64,000 bases of DNA from Montifringilla adamsi (lineage: Eukaryota; Chordata; Aves; Passeriformes; Passeridae), in the NCBI GenBank assembly GCA_017590115.1, contig JAGGNK010013558.1, positions 19,644,823 through 19,708,822 of the forward strand, written 5' to 3'. The notes under the pieces were generated by a model. That model was given only the letters and a program-made list of their open reading frames with translations, ran no database searches and was not told where the DNA came from. Positions 24,301-31,338 of the stretch are shown here, piece after piece (positions within the stretch are counted from its first letter, which is position 1; the number at the start of each line of letters is the position of its first letter). The position numbers were made by a program, and so were the translations under genes.

Positions 24301-26299
24301 TGCAGCCACAGGGATGCTCCCAGGGAATATTATCCTGACAGCCCCGTGGAGCACAGCACCCACAAGCACTTCCCTTGTTCCAGTGGCTCTGGCGCTCCCA
24401 CAGCAGGGCTGGGATGTGCTGCACTCCTGGCCTGGGCTGGGCAGGGATTTCTCATCTGCTCTGCTCACCCAGCAGGGAAAACCCACTGCTGGTGTCCCGA
24501 CAGGCAGGCTGAGGTGTGGTGTGAAGCTGGGATCCCTCCATCCCGCTCTGTCAGCACTGTGCATCCAGCAGTGCAGGGATAAATTGCTTTTTGGGGGCAC
24601 AGGGACACCCCGGCCGGGCACAAAGAGCTGCAGCTGGGGAGGCAGGGAGGAAACACCTCAGCTGAAAGAGAAAATAAGTTTTAGAGCAGTGTAGTGAGCT
24701 CCTCGCTGCTGGGCTGGGGGAGGGGGCTGTGGCTGAAATCCCAAACCAGGGAGAAGTCTCTGCTCTGCATCTGCCGCATCCCTCGCTCCGGCTCTCCCCT
24801 GGGAACGGGGCAGCAGCATTCCCTCGGCACAGCCCTCGTTCCAGAGGGGACAGGGCGAGGGCCAGTGGCCAGTGACAGCTCCCCTGGCTCGGTCACGGCG
24901 TTGTCCCTGCAGAGAAGTGTCCTGAGAAAGAGAAAATCCCATTTCCCTGCCCCATTTCTGTCCCTGCTCTGCGTGGTCCTGGTCCCAGGGAGAAGCAATG
25001 GGGGGTTGGCCCCAGAGTGCATCAGCTCTGCCCTTGTCCAGAGAGAAGCTGTCACCTATTTTCATTCCTTGTACAGGAGGTAAAACTGGAATCACAGAAT
25101 CTTAGATTTTAAGCTTAGGCTCGGTTTTGAGTTGGTGTAATTTAAGTGAGTCTGACACCACTGGGTGAGAAGCTGCAGGCTCAGCGAGTCGTGCCTTGCT
25201 CCGAGATAGAGAGAGGAAATCAAAAATTCAAACAAAGCAGCTCTGGGTTCATATAAACCGTGTGTGTTTGGGGATGGGTCTGTGCTGCCGGGCTGAGCCC
25301 AGGTGGGCCTGGGCTGCCACTGGAGCAGCCATTCCCTAAACAAAGCCCATCCTCAGAGCAGCACCAGAGTTGTTTTGAGGGCTGCAGGACAGCTGCAGGA
25401 AGCAAACCAGATGATGCAGGTCCTCAAAATAACCAAAACAATTCCGAGCAAAAGGAATTCTGGCCCTTCCGCTGGCAATGGGGGGGCTGGGGGCTGGCAG
25501 GAGGGGACACTGTGGGGGGGTTGTCCCCTGCACCTCAGCTCTGTGCCCTGGGCAGCTGCTTTGGAGCTGCTGGCAGCAGCCCAGGGGTGCTTTCTGCTGG
25601 GGATGGGCAGTGCCCAGGTGCAGGAGGGCTCTGCCCAGGGCAGCCCTGTCCGTGTCTCCAGCCAGCTTCCACAGAACCCTGGAGGGGTTTGAGCTGGAAG
25701 GGACCTTAACCAGCATCTCATTTCCACATGGGACACCTGGTGACCGTGCTGACACCGGCACTGACACCCTCCTGTGCGGTTGTGTTCGAGGGTCCCAGCA
25801 TGAGGGAAGAGACAAGAATCTTGACTCCGTGTTTCAGAAGGCTGATTTATTATGATATTATATTAAAATGCCGTGCTAAAACTATACTAAAAAGAATAGA
25901 GAGGATCCAGCTAGAAAGGAAAGGAAGGAATGAATAACAAAATCTTGTGACTGCTCGCAGCCTCCACACAGGTGGCTGTCATTGGTCATCAACTAAAAAC
26001 AATTTCACACGCTGGGTAAACAATTCTCCAAAGCAGCAAAACATGGAGAGGCCGAAGCTTCTCAGAAGAAAAGATCCTGCCGAAAGGATTTTCCATAAAC
26101 ACGTCTGTGACACTCCTGTGCTCCTGCTTCCCCTCCAGGTGTCCCCTGCGAGCGCGACCGCCTGACCTTCGCCTTCTGCCAGACGCTGCGGCTGCTGGGC
26201 CGGTGCCCGCTGCCCACCGTGCGTGCCCAGTGCTGCCGGAGCTGCCGCCAGCCCGGCCCGCTGCCCGCCCGCGGCCACCAGCGCCTGGCCCGCAGGTGA
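186..26299 (+). CDS. ADAMTS7: ADAMTS7, 5'-partial gene (18 coding exons visible)
   Basis: Secreted zinc metalloprotease of the ADAMTS family. In mammals ADAMTS7 cleaves matrix proteins such as COMP and affects vascular smooth-muscle migration (family knowledge). Exons, all phase-compatible: 186-335, 925-1068, 4352-4496, 4846-4938, 5461-5606, 6944-7113, 7314-7447, 7863-7983, 8278-8522, 9820-9961, 11327-11453, 11988-12201 (or its copy 12804-13017), 15189-17063, 17462-17614, 18534-18707, 19082-19228, 19337-19496, 26139-26299. Together they encode about 1,499 residues: end of the catalytic domain, disintegrin-like region, TSR1, Cys-rich, spacer, TSR2-4, mucin region, TSR5-8 and PLAC. A giant mucin exon between TSR4 and TSR5 separates ADAMTS7 (and ADAMTS12) from other family members; residue identity favours ADAMTS7. 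The N-terminal exons lie upstream of the window. One exon is present in tandem duplicate. Confidence 0.95.
925..1068 (+). CDS. ADAMTS7: ADAMTS7 exon: zinc site second half and Met-turn
   Basis: Starts by completing Ser, then FGIQHDG, which finishes the zinc motif (third His and the Asp typical of reprolysins). IMSP at the middle of the exon is the Met-turn under the active site. It ends ...[13 protein letters not shown] plus GA of an Asp codon. Acceptor ttacacag, donor gtgagt. The protease therefore keeps all visible catalytic residues. Confidence 0.93.
1170..1327 (+). mobile_element. CR1 LINE 3' fragment
   Basis: Songbird-type CR1 end: cagagcagctgtggctgccc, ggaggtgtccctgcccatgg, then ttgaggtcccttcccaccaa and a gattcc tail. 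In ADAMTS7 intron DNA. Confidence 0.85.
3246..3305 (+). mobile_element. CR1 LINE 3' tail
   Basis: Short CR1 tail: ggatgagctttaaggctgct, then tccaacccaaaccatgcc and gggattctgtgg. Confidence 0.65.
4352..4496 (+). CDS. ADAMTS7: ADAMTS7 exon: end of catalytic domain, start of disintegrin-like
   Basis: Encodes RGWGLCLDD at the catalytic-domain end, then [20 protein letters not shown] and FCDDMD of the disintegrin-like region. Acceptor ctcttgcag, donor gtaagg, phase 2 in and phase 0 out. The preceding intron of 3.3 kb is the longest between catalytic exons and holds two CR1 fragments. Confidence 0.93.
4550..4806. repeat. Minisatellite in ADAMTS7 intron
   Basis: About ten degenerate units near 23-26 bp (gagggatggatctgatctg + tgcc) filling most of the 349-bp intron between disintegrin-region exons. 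Confidence 0.85.
4846..4938 (+). CDS. ADAMTS7: ADAMTS7 exon: disintegrin-like domain
   Basis: 31 codons reading [20 protein letters not shown] then [11 protein letters not shown], matching the human sequence closely and in phase 0-0. Acceptor ttcccacag, donor gtaaca. The short intron upstream (4497-4845) is largely a degenerate minisatellite. Confidence 0.93.
5461..5606 (+). CDS. ADAMTS7: ADAMTS7 exon: end of disintegrin-like, TSR1
   Basis: Encodes [14 protein letters not shown], then the first thrombospondin type 1 repeat: [19 protein letters not shown] and the Cys-containing continuation. The WxxWxxW mannosylation motif and the CSRSCG fucosylation-type motif are visible. Donor gtaagc; the Thr codon is completed by the next exon. 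Confidence 0.93.
6762..6888 (+). mobile_element. CR1 LINE 3' fragment
   Basis: ggctggacggggcttggagc, gtgcccatggcagggggtgg, then ttgaggtcccttcggaccca; ends 55 bp before the ADAMTS7 exon at 6944. Confidence 0.85.
6944..7113 (+). CDS. ADAMTS7: ADAMTS7 exon: TSR1 end and Cys-rich start
   Basis: Encodes [19 protein letters not shown], then the start of the Cys-rich module ([20 protein letters not shown]). Enters in phase 2 and leaves with one base pending. Acceptor ctccccag, donor gtgagt. Confidence 0.93.
7314..7447 (+). CDS. ADAMTS7: ADAMTS7 exon: Cys-rich domain
   Basis: Encodes [27 protein letters not shown] and [11 protein letters not shown], nearly identical to human ADAMTS7. Acceptor gttccccag, donor gtgggg. 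The intron before it is only 200 bp. Confidence 0.94.
7640..7790 (+). mobile_element. CR1 LINE 3' fragment
   Basis: ggaaggtgtccctggccatg, ggaactggattgtctttaag, then gtcccttccaccccaggcca. Lies within the short ADAMTS7 intron 7448-7862. Confidence 0.85.
7863..7983 (+). CDS. ADAMTS7: ADAMTS7 exon: Cys-rich end, spacer start
   Basis: Encodes [20 protein letters not shown], then [32 protein letters not shown] is the conserved end of the ADAMTS Cys-rich domain. One base of a Gly codon is carried into the next exon. Acceptor ccttgcag, donor gtaagg. Confidence 0.94.
8278..8522 (+). CDS. ADAMTS7: ADAMTS7 exon: spacer domain
   Basis: Encodes the Cys-poor spacer, including [40 protein letters not shown] and [23 protein letters not shown] is a candidate N-glycosylation site. 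Phase 1 in, phase 0 out. Acceptor ttcccag, donor gtagga. Confidence 0.95.
9525..9590 (-). mobile_element. CR1 LINE fragment, degraded
   Basis: Reverse-oriented CR1-like stretch (cgtgggcagggacaccttcc followed by gttactgcaggtcccatc). Confidence 0.5.
9700..9835. repeat. Tandem copies of a splice acceptor and exon start
   Basis: gtgtcccccagctgctgttc occurs four times, AGs ending at 9717, 9749, 9787 and 9819 (spacing 32, 38, 32). The last one is the real acceptor of the ADAMTS7 exon at 9820. Extra tccccag|tgt acceptors end at 9707 and 9777. Confidence 0.9.
9820..9961 (+). CDS. ADAMTS7: ADAMTS7 exon: spacer end, TSR2 start
   Basis: Encodes [20 protein letters not shown], then the second TSR start ([18 protein letters not shown]). 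The acceptor gtgtcccccag together with the first exon bases is present in four tandem copies, this being the last. Upstream acceptors at 9776-9777 and 9716-9717 would extend the exon in frame by 14 or 34 codons without a stop. Confidence 0.92.
11327..11453 (+). CDS. ADAMTS7: ADAMTS7 exon: TSR2
   Basis: Encodes [15 protein letters not shown], then [20 protein letters not shown] and PCPAR. The conserved RPDDQQ..CSE..CPAR pattern matches human. It leaves with AG pending for an Arg completed at WWVGEW in the next exon. Acceptor acccgcag, donor gtgcca. Confidence 0.92.
11782..11986. repeat. Long polypyrimidine tract before TSR3 exon copy 1
   Basis: About 200 nearly pure C/T bases in ttcccctttccccatttccc-type units ending at the cccgcag acceptor; a polypurine strand on minus. 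Confidence 0.9.
11988..12201 (+). CDS. ADAMTS7: ADAMTS7 exon: TSR3, first of two tandem copies
   Basis: Encodes [32 protein letters not shown] and WAVGNWSE. The 214-base exon enters in phase 2 and leaves in phase 0, joining correctly to both neighbours. An identical copy lies at 12804-13017. Splicing both together gives GTG GTG GGT GGG TGA at the junction, a stop after four codons, so only one copy can be used in a productive transcript. Which one is used cannot be seen here. Confidence 0.85.
12597..12802. repeat. Long polypyrimidine tract before TSR3 exon copy 2
   Basis: Same structure as the tract before copy 1, with different numbers and order of subunits (more cccatttcccctttt units, fewer ttttcactcttcccc units). 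Confidence 0.9.
12804..13017 (+). CDS. ADAMTS7: ADAMTS7 exon: TSR3, second tandem copy
   Basis: Sequence-identical to 11988-12201 as far as I can read, with its own polypyrimidine tract and cccgcag acceptor and the same gtgaga donor. It is compatible in phase with exon 11327-11453 upstream and 15189-17063 downstream, so it is either a mutually exclusive alternative to the first copy or a false duplication in the assembly. Confidence 0.6.
13166..13470. repeat. 79-bp minisatellite after duplicated TSR3 exon
   Basis: About four units of 79 bp (gggattccattgcttggagg ... ctttaactctgccccagccc). One and a half units of the same repeat lie after copy 1 (12350-12465), where the duplication junction falls. 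Confidence 0.9.
13552..13668 (+). mobile_element. CR1 LINE 3' fragment
   Basis: ggacatggcttggaacagcc, ggcaaggggtggacctggat, then gaccttcaaggtcccttcca and a gattcc end. Confidence 0.8.
14560..14660 (-). mobile_element. CR1 LINE 3' fragment
   Basis: Reverse orientation: ggaagggaccttaaagttca, ccccctgccatgggcaggaa, then gcctgggttgctcccagccc. Confidence 0.85.
15189..17063 (+). CDS. ADAMTS7: ADAMTS7 exon: TSR4 and mucin region
   Basis: Single 1,875-base exon, 625 codons, phase 0-0. It starts with TSR4 ([16 protein letters not shown]) and continues into a long Pro/Ser/Thr/Gly-rich mucin region expected to carry O-glycans or glycosaminoglycan. Near codon 100 is a conserved acidic, Tyr-rich block ([20 protein letters not shown]) seen also in human ADAMTS7. 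Around 16690-16905 a 13-residue repeat ([13 protein letters not shown]) occurs about five times. Glu runs lie at 15836-15855 and 16968-16990. It ends WEVGNWSE, the start of TSR5. Acceptor ccctggcag, donor gtacgt. Confidence 0.93.
16690..16905 (+). repeat. ADAMTS7: Coding minisatellite in the mucin exon
   Basis: About five and a half 39-bp units (gaccaacgagggacccctca-like) encoding the 13-residue [13 protein letters not shown] repeat. The unit is a multiple of three, so copy-number change keeps the frame. Confidence 0.92.
17079..17459. repeat. Minisatellite ending at the TSR5 acceptor
   Basis: About nine units (ggggtacccagcagcattcc, ctgtgctgcagagctgggtg, ttt) fill the intron between the mucin and TSR5 exons. 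Each unit has an acceptor-like ctgtgctgcag; the last one, ctgtgttgcag, is the real acceptor. Confidence 0.9.
17462..17614 (+). CDS. ADAMTS7: ADAMTS7 exon: TSR5
   Basis: 51 codons, phase 0-0: [20 protein letters not shown], then [16 protein letters not shown] and VGNWSK. This matches human TSR5 ([19 protein letters not shown]). The acceptor ctgtgttgcag forms the end of the intron minisatellite at 17079-17459. Confidence 0.94.
17838..17952 (+). mobile_element. CR1 LINE 3' fragment
   Basis: ggggctggacagcctggtct, tggtctttaaggtccattgc, then a ttctgtggttctatgatt tail, which is the canonical CR1 3' repeat. Confidence 0.85.
18250..18533. repeat. 23-bp minisatellite ending at the TSR6 acceptor
   Basis: About twelve near-perfect units of ccgtggctctgtgtccctcc + cca. 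The final unit gives cctccccag, the acceptor of the exon at 18534. Confidence 0.93.
18534..18707 (+). CDS. ADAMTS7: ADAMTS7 exon: TSR6
   Basis: 58 codons, phase 0-0: [30 protein letters not shown] and WYTSSWRE. The acceptor cctccccag is supplied by the last unit of a 23-bp minisatellite. Donor gtacgg. Confidence 0.94.
18745..18945 (-). mobile_element. CR1 LINE fragment
   Basis: Reverse orientation: actgccagggatccaggggc, cagggaacaattcctgccca, then ctggcagtggcagccattcc. Fills most of the intron between the TSR6 and TSR7 exons. Confidence 0.85.
19082..19228 (+). CDS. ADAMTS7: ADAMTS7 exon: TSR7
   Basis: 49 codons, phase 0-0: [35 protein letters not shown] and [11 protein letters not shown] is a possible N-glycosylation site. 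Acceptor gccccgcag, donor gtgagc. The next intron is only 108 bp. Confidence 0.94.
19337..19496 (+). CDS. ADAMTS7: ADAMTS7 exon: TSR8
   Basis: Encodes [20 protein letters not shown], then [16 protein letters not shown] and [11 protein letters not shown]. Leaves with one base of a Gly codon, completed 6.6 kb downstream. Donor gtgagc. Confidence 0.93.
22470..22935. repeat. Pyrimidine-rich ccctccatccctatccat satellite
   Basis: About 465 bp of interleaved 5- and 6-bp motifs (ccatcc, ctatcc, cccct), with a regular stretch of about ten 18-bp units in the middle. In the last ADAMTS7 intron. Confidence 0.92.
23685..23745 (+). mobile_element. CR1 LINE 3' tail, degraded
   Basis: ctcgggctggatcatccctg, tgggtcccttccaagctgga and a short terminal remnant. 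Confidence 0.5.
25685..25732 (-). mobile_element. CR1 LINE 3' tail, degraded
   Basis: Reverse-oriented tail: gagctggaagggaccttaac followed by cagcatctcatttccacatg. Confidence 0.55.
25774..26112 (-). mobile_element. Endogenous retrovirus solo LTR, minus orientation
   Basis: About 339 bp bounded by TGT...ACA ends with a possible 4-bp target duplication CTCC (25770-25773 and 26113-26116). Read on the minus strand it carries an AATAAA-type signal (the ggctgatttatta stretch on plus near 25842). The sequence resembles an LTR family common in songbird genomes, recognised from memory only. No internal viral genes are present. It lies in the last ADAMTS7 intron and ends 26 bp before the terminal exon. 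Confidence 0.7.
26139..26299 (+). CDS. ADAMTS7: ADAMTS7 terminal exon: PLAC domain and stop
   Basis: Encodes [35 protein letters not shown] and the tail GHQRLARR before TGA at 26297-26299. Six cysteines in PLAC spacing are present, and the tail matches human GHQRVARR. The stop codon sits in the first unit of a minisatellite that continues to about 27110. The acceptor cctccag lies 26 bp after the end of a solo LTR. Confidence 0.95.
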
Positions 26300-27110
26300 C
26301 AGCCTGTCCCCAGGCTGCAGGACCCGCAGGTGACAGCCTGTCCCCAGGCTGCCGACCCGGGTGACAGCGCTGTCCCCAGGCTGCCGGGCCCGCGGGTGAC
26401 AGCGCTGTCCCCAGGCTGCTGGACCCGCGGGTGACAGCGCTGTCCCCAGGCTGCTGGACCCGGGTGACAGCCTGTCCCCAGGCTGCTGGACCCGGGTGAC
26501 AGCGCTGTCCCCAGGCTGGCTGCCGGGCCCGCGGGTGACAGCGCTGTCCCCAGGCTGCCGGACCCGGGTGACAGCGCTGTCCCCAGGCTGCCGGACCCGG
26601 GTGACAGCGCTGTCCCCAGACTGGCTGCCAGACCCGGGTGACAGCGCTGTCCCCAGGCTGCAGGACCCGGGTGACAGCGCTGTCCCCAGGCTGCAGGACC
26701 CGGGTGACAGCCTGGTCCCCAGGCTGCAGGACCCGGGTGACAGCCTGTCCCCAGGCTGCCGGACCCGGTGACAGCGCTGTCCCCAGGCTGCCGGGCCCCC
26801 GGGTGACAGCCTGTCCCCAGGCTGCAGGACCCGGGTGACAGCGCTGTCCCCAGGCTGCCGGACCCGGTGACAGCGCTGTCCCCAGGCTGCCGGGCCCCCG
26901 GGTGACAGCCTGTCCCCAGGCTGCAGGACCCGGGTGACAGTGCTGTCCCCAGGCTGCAGGACCCGGGTGACAGCGCTGTCCCCAGGCTGCCGACCCCGGT
27001 GACAGCGCTGTCCCCAGGCTGGCTGCCGGACCCGGGTGACAGCGCTGTCCCCATGCTGCAGGACCCGCAGGGGACAGCGCTGTCCCCATGCTGCAGGACC
27101 CGCCCGGGCT
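26288..27110. repeat. 33-bp minisatellite starting in the ADAMTS7 stop codon
   Basis: About 25 units of the form gacccgggtgacagcgctgt, ccccaggctgccg. The first unit contains the ADAMTS7 stop (CGC AGG TGA). Each unit carries a ccccag acceptor-like and a ggtgac donor-like string. Many units are multiples of three, creating long false ORFs on both strands. Confidence 0.93.
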
Positions 27111-28851
27111 CGGTAACTCGTGCTACTCTCACACGGTGCTCACAGCACGGCTGGGCCGGGGGGTCCCGCTGCTCCCACCAACATCCCAGGGGATGCTGCC
27201 GGGGCACCCTGCCCTGGCACGCCAGGGGAGGCAGAGGGAAGGGGAATGAAAGCAGCAATAATTTGGGGAAGACCTCTCTGAAATGCGTATGGTGCTATCA
27301 TTTGACATTTGCAGCCTCTCGAAGGTGTTGGCTGGCCAGCACGAACCTTGATTTTTATTGTTATTTTTATATCTCTGAGGTGAGCATCCAGCATTCCACC
27401 GGCTCTGCCAACCCTTTGGGGTAGGGATTTTTTGTTTTGCCTTTAAGGACTTGAAGCTGGCAACCCACTCCTGTAATTTTCATTAAAATGTTTACGCACT
27501 GAAGCTAAATAGATTTAATTTAAGAAGTGGAGGCAGGGCAGAGGAATAAAGTTTCAGCTGCAGTTGGGGCTGTGCAGGGCTCTGTCTCCCCATTGCTGGC
27601 TTCCTCTGCCAAAGCCATTTTTGTGTCCCTCTGGAGCAGATGGCATCACTGGGGACACCGAGGTTTGGAGTCCACCAGGGCATTCCCTTGCATGCATTTG
27701 GGCAGGAGAGTGGCACGTCCCCTCCCTCGTGGGCAGCCAAGTGCTCAGTCCCTGGATTTCTCTAAGTGTAGCAGTGTAATGCTTGGTTAAGGTGTTTTTT
27801 TTGCTGCGGCCTTACAGGCTGAACCCTTTTTTTCCTGCTTATCTAGATTCTCCTCTGTTAAGGTTAGCTGATTTTTAACTAGAATATCCAATTTACTCTG
27901 AGGCACAGCCCCTACTGCCTGCTCCCAGAGCGGTGTGGGAACAAATCCCTCCCTGTCTCAGGGAGGGATTCCTGCCATGTCGGTCTCTGGAGGAGGGCAG
28001 GAGCATTTAGGTAGGAATTCCTTTCCCTATTACTCTTCAGGCTGTGGAGGGTGCCCAAAAACCTGGGGGACCTTGAAGGGCAATCCTCCCTGCATGGGCA
28101 GAGTCAGGCTGGAGCCCATCCCGGGCTGCAGAGCTCCAGGTGCAGCTCCCTGAGCAGCCCAAATTCCTGTGTGTGATTTGTATGCAAAACACAAGCCATG
28201 ACCTCACCATTTGTACTTTATTCCGTTCCAAGGTGGTGTAAAGTTTTTATGGTCCAAGAACCTCTGTCCAGTCCTGGTTTCCTTGTCCCCAGCACCATCT
28301 GTCCCACACCCTGTCACCCTCCCAGGATTGCAAAGGGACAACCCTTCTGTTGGGGTCTCACGGCCACAGCTCACAAAGTGTGTTAAATTAAACAGTTACT
28401 GAAGGAAACAGGTGGGTTTCACATTTTCTCCTCCCCGTGGGGAATTCCGAACGTTTGCAGCTAATTGGAGATGGTTCAGGCACTGGCAGCAGGAAGGAAC
28501 GATCAGTTTGCATCTGAAAATCATTCACAGCTGCCCTTTGCAACTGGGATTTGTTGATTAAAACATGAGCCGGGCGGATGGGGTAAATCAGTTCTGCAAA
28601 TCTATTTCTCTGTGGCCCGGGATCTGGTGAGCCCCTCGTGCAGGGTCCCAGCTGTGGCTGGCTGGGGGCACAGGATAATCCCTCCTGTGGGACACCAGGC
28701 CATTTCTAGCCACGTAACAAGCCAGGCCTCCCACCAGCACAGAAACTGCATTATCAGTGACAATAAAACACATCTGGCTGAAATACCTGCAATGTTTTCA
28801 TTCAGTGAGACACCTCCAGTGAGTGTCTCTGGAAAGAGGCTCTTCACAAGG

Positions 28852-28918
28852 GCCTGGCGTGACAGGAGAAGGGGGAATGGCTTCCCACTGACAGAGGGCA
28901 GGCTTGGATGGGATATAG
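28852..28918 (+). mobile_element. CR1 LINE fragment
   Basis: gacaggagaagggggaatgg, cttcccactgacagagggca, ggcttggatgggatata: the segment preceding the usual CR1 3' end. Confidence 0.65.
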
Positions 28919-29039
28919 AAATGCCTTTTTTCTTCTTCTAAAGGCACTTTCATTGTCTCAACACAAGCAGGATGTTATTCAGACAGAGCTGCTGCAGTGG
29001 GGCAAAAGGAGGAAAGGGCTCGTGGATCAAAAGATGTTT

Positions 29040-29168
29040 GAAATCGGATCGTGGAATGGTTTGGGTGGGAAGGGACCTTAAAGCCCATCCAGTTCCTCCC
29101 CCTGCCACGGGCTGGGACTGGATGGGCTTTCGGGTCCCTTCCCAGCCAAAGCACCCTGTGATTCCATG
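29040..29168. mobile_element. Two CR1 3' ends in inverted, head-to-head order
   Basis: A reverse-oriented tail (tttgggtgggaagggacctt, aaagcccatccagttcctcc) runs directly into a forward one (gggactggatgggctttcgg, gtcccttcccagccaaagca, gtgattccatga). The arms are imperfect complements, so the DNA can fold into a long hairpin. Confidence 0.75.
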
Positions 29169-30769
29169 ATCTGCTGGAAGACTCTCTGAGAGAGCCTTTT
29201 GGCTTCAGATCAGAAGTCAGACCTTTGTGCCTGCCTTGGTCACCTCCAGACATTTCCACGCTGGAGACAGGAAGGAAGAGGAGCTCGTTGGGTGGGAAGC
29301 AGCAGCAGCTGCTGGTGGAGGAGCTTGTTTGTGTCTCAGACCCTCGGGAACCCTCCAAGTGCTTCCACAGCCCCGGGAGCCGCCGGCTCTCCTGGCAGAG
29401 CACCTGTGGTCACAGATTCTGAGCTCACCAAACGCCTCTGTCCAGCCCAGATGACCTCAGCTGGAGGGTTTTAGGGTCACCAGTCCTTCACCATGGACTG
29501 GGAGGAGCACGGTCCCAACCTAGGCAGGCGAGGAGGCAGCAAAGCCAGAGGGAGCAGGAGCAGCTCAGCTCCCGCCTGTCCAATAATGAGAAATGGGTTT
29601 ATTTCCTCTTGTTCTTAAAACCTTGTGCTGCACAGAAAGGCCTCACAGGCACGGCACAGAGGGGCAGCAAAGCCAGGACAGCAAGGGAAGGATTTGAAAA
29701 ATGTCACTGGTTTATCTTTTTGTTTGGATTTTAATTGGCAGCTGATCGCTGCCAGCTGCTCCGGGAGGGAACAGCCCTCACTCACTCACCCACCCACCCA
29801 CCTCGGGGTGCTGCAGCAGCTCATCCCGGGTCTGCCCGTGGCACAGGGACATTCCCGGTGGGAAGTAAAGCACGGAAAAGGGCAGGAGGGAAAGGAGCTG
29901 CCCCCTCCCCAGCTGGCACCAGGGCACGGTGTGTTCGCTCACCCGGAGCAGCCGCCTGCCTGGGAAATGCAGTAAAGCCGCTCCGCATGTGCTGCGGGAG
30001 GGCAGGGCTGCCACCAACCCACAGCCCCGGCCCCGACCGAGGGAAGGCTCAGCCGGGTGTAAACATTTAGGAATACCCGATAGAAACAGCTCTGTCCCTA
30101 CGCGCGACTGCTCCGCTGCCATCTGCGGTGAGTGACAGCTACACCCCGAGTAAAGTGTGTGCAAACTCGAGCCCTCTGCACGGCCCTGGGGGCAGGGCAG
30201 CAGCCCCCGGCCCTCCTCCTCCTCCTCCTCCTCCTCCAGCTGGGGGGTCCGGGATGGAAACGGGATGTCAGCCCTGGAAACGCCGGCGGGAATCCAGGGG
30301 CTGCTGGAAATCGCTCGGCGTGTCGGGGCAAAGGGACAGCAGGGTGGCGCTGGCACTGCCTGGGGGGAGCAGAGCTGGGAATGTCTCTGCTGGGCTGGGG
30401 TTTGAGCCACGCCAGGAGCTCAGCCTGGGCTCGGGGTGCTCCCCCCTGCCTGAGGGCGACCGCTGGGAAGGAAGGTGCCCTGGCTGAGCTCCCCTGCTCC
30501 GGGTTTCGGGGGTGTGCTGAGCTCTCTGCTGCTCTGAGCCCCTGCAGAGCGGTGACCCCCGGAGCGCAGCCTCCTGCCGGGGTACCTGCACAGAGCCCGG
30601 CCCCTTCACCTCAGAGATTCCGTGATCCACGCCCGGAAACAGCACCGAAAGGGCAGAGCCTGCTCAGCTCAGCTCAGCTCAACCCCTGCCCCGTCCGCTC
30701 CTCCGCTTCCAGCTCATCCGCAGCTCCTGCAGCGAACCCCGGGGGCTGCTGCTGGTGAGGGGCACGGGG

Positions 30770-30893
30770 CAGCCGGGGGTCCCCGCAGCCGGGAGGGTCC
30801 CCGGGCTGGCCCCGGAGCCGGGAGGGTCCCCGGGCTGGCTCCGGAGCCGGGAGGGTCCCCGGAGGGGTCCCCGGGCTGGCCCCGGAGCCAGGA
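30770..30893. repeat. GC-rich minisatellite
   Basis: Units of about 28 bp (ggagccgggagggtccccgg, gctggccc), four to five copies, in a GC-rich intergenic block. Confidence 0.8.
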
Positions 30894-31203
30894 GGCTTCT
30901 CCAGGCACAGCGGTGCCGTGGGTCGCTGGTGCCCTCTGCAGTTGTCCCTCTGCGCTGTAAATGCAAAGGATTCATAATCCGAAGGAACGATTTTAGGACT
31001 TTTTGCTCCCGGCTTTGGAGGAACAGCCCGAGTTCCGTCAGCACCCCAAATCCCGCCCGGTGGGATCCCCCTGGAGCTGTCCCCGTCCCCTCCTCGTTTC
31101 CTGCTCGCTGGCTGTTCCTCTGTCACCTCAGTGTCCCCAAAGGCCGATGGCAGCAAAGCCTCTGCCCGCCCGCTCCGTGGGGCAGCAGCGGCGGGGATGG
31201 ACG

Positions 31204-31338
31204 GAGATCCCGAGCCCAGTTAAACTGGAAAGGCTGGGAGGTGCAGCAGAGATCCCGAGCCCAGTTAAACTGGAAAGGCTGGGAGGTGCAGCAGAGATCC
31301 CGAGCCCAGTTAAACTGGAAAGGCTGGGAGGTGCAGCA
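31204..31338. repeat. Three perfect 45-bp tandem units
   Basis: gagatcccgagcccagttaa, actggaaaggctgggaggtg, cagca repeated three times without visible change, in intergenic DNA. Confidence 0.93.

Larger units (their letters stand above)
19497..25773 (+). other. Last ADAMTS7 intron, upstream part
   Basis: About 6.3 kb of intron. Apart from the pyrimidine satellite (22470-22935) and two weak CR1 tails I see no gene, RNA or clear regulatory element. Segments such as 20740-21300 and 22960-23480 are more AT-rich and repeat-free, and could hold conserved non-coding sequence; only alignment to other birds would show this. Confidence 0.5.

Noticed and set aside
26062..27258. Minus-strand open frame of about 398 residues
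   Set aside because: It is produced by the 33-bp minisatellite (unit mostly a multiple of three), is antisense to ADAMTS7 and resembles no protein family.
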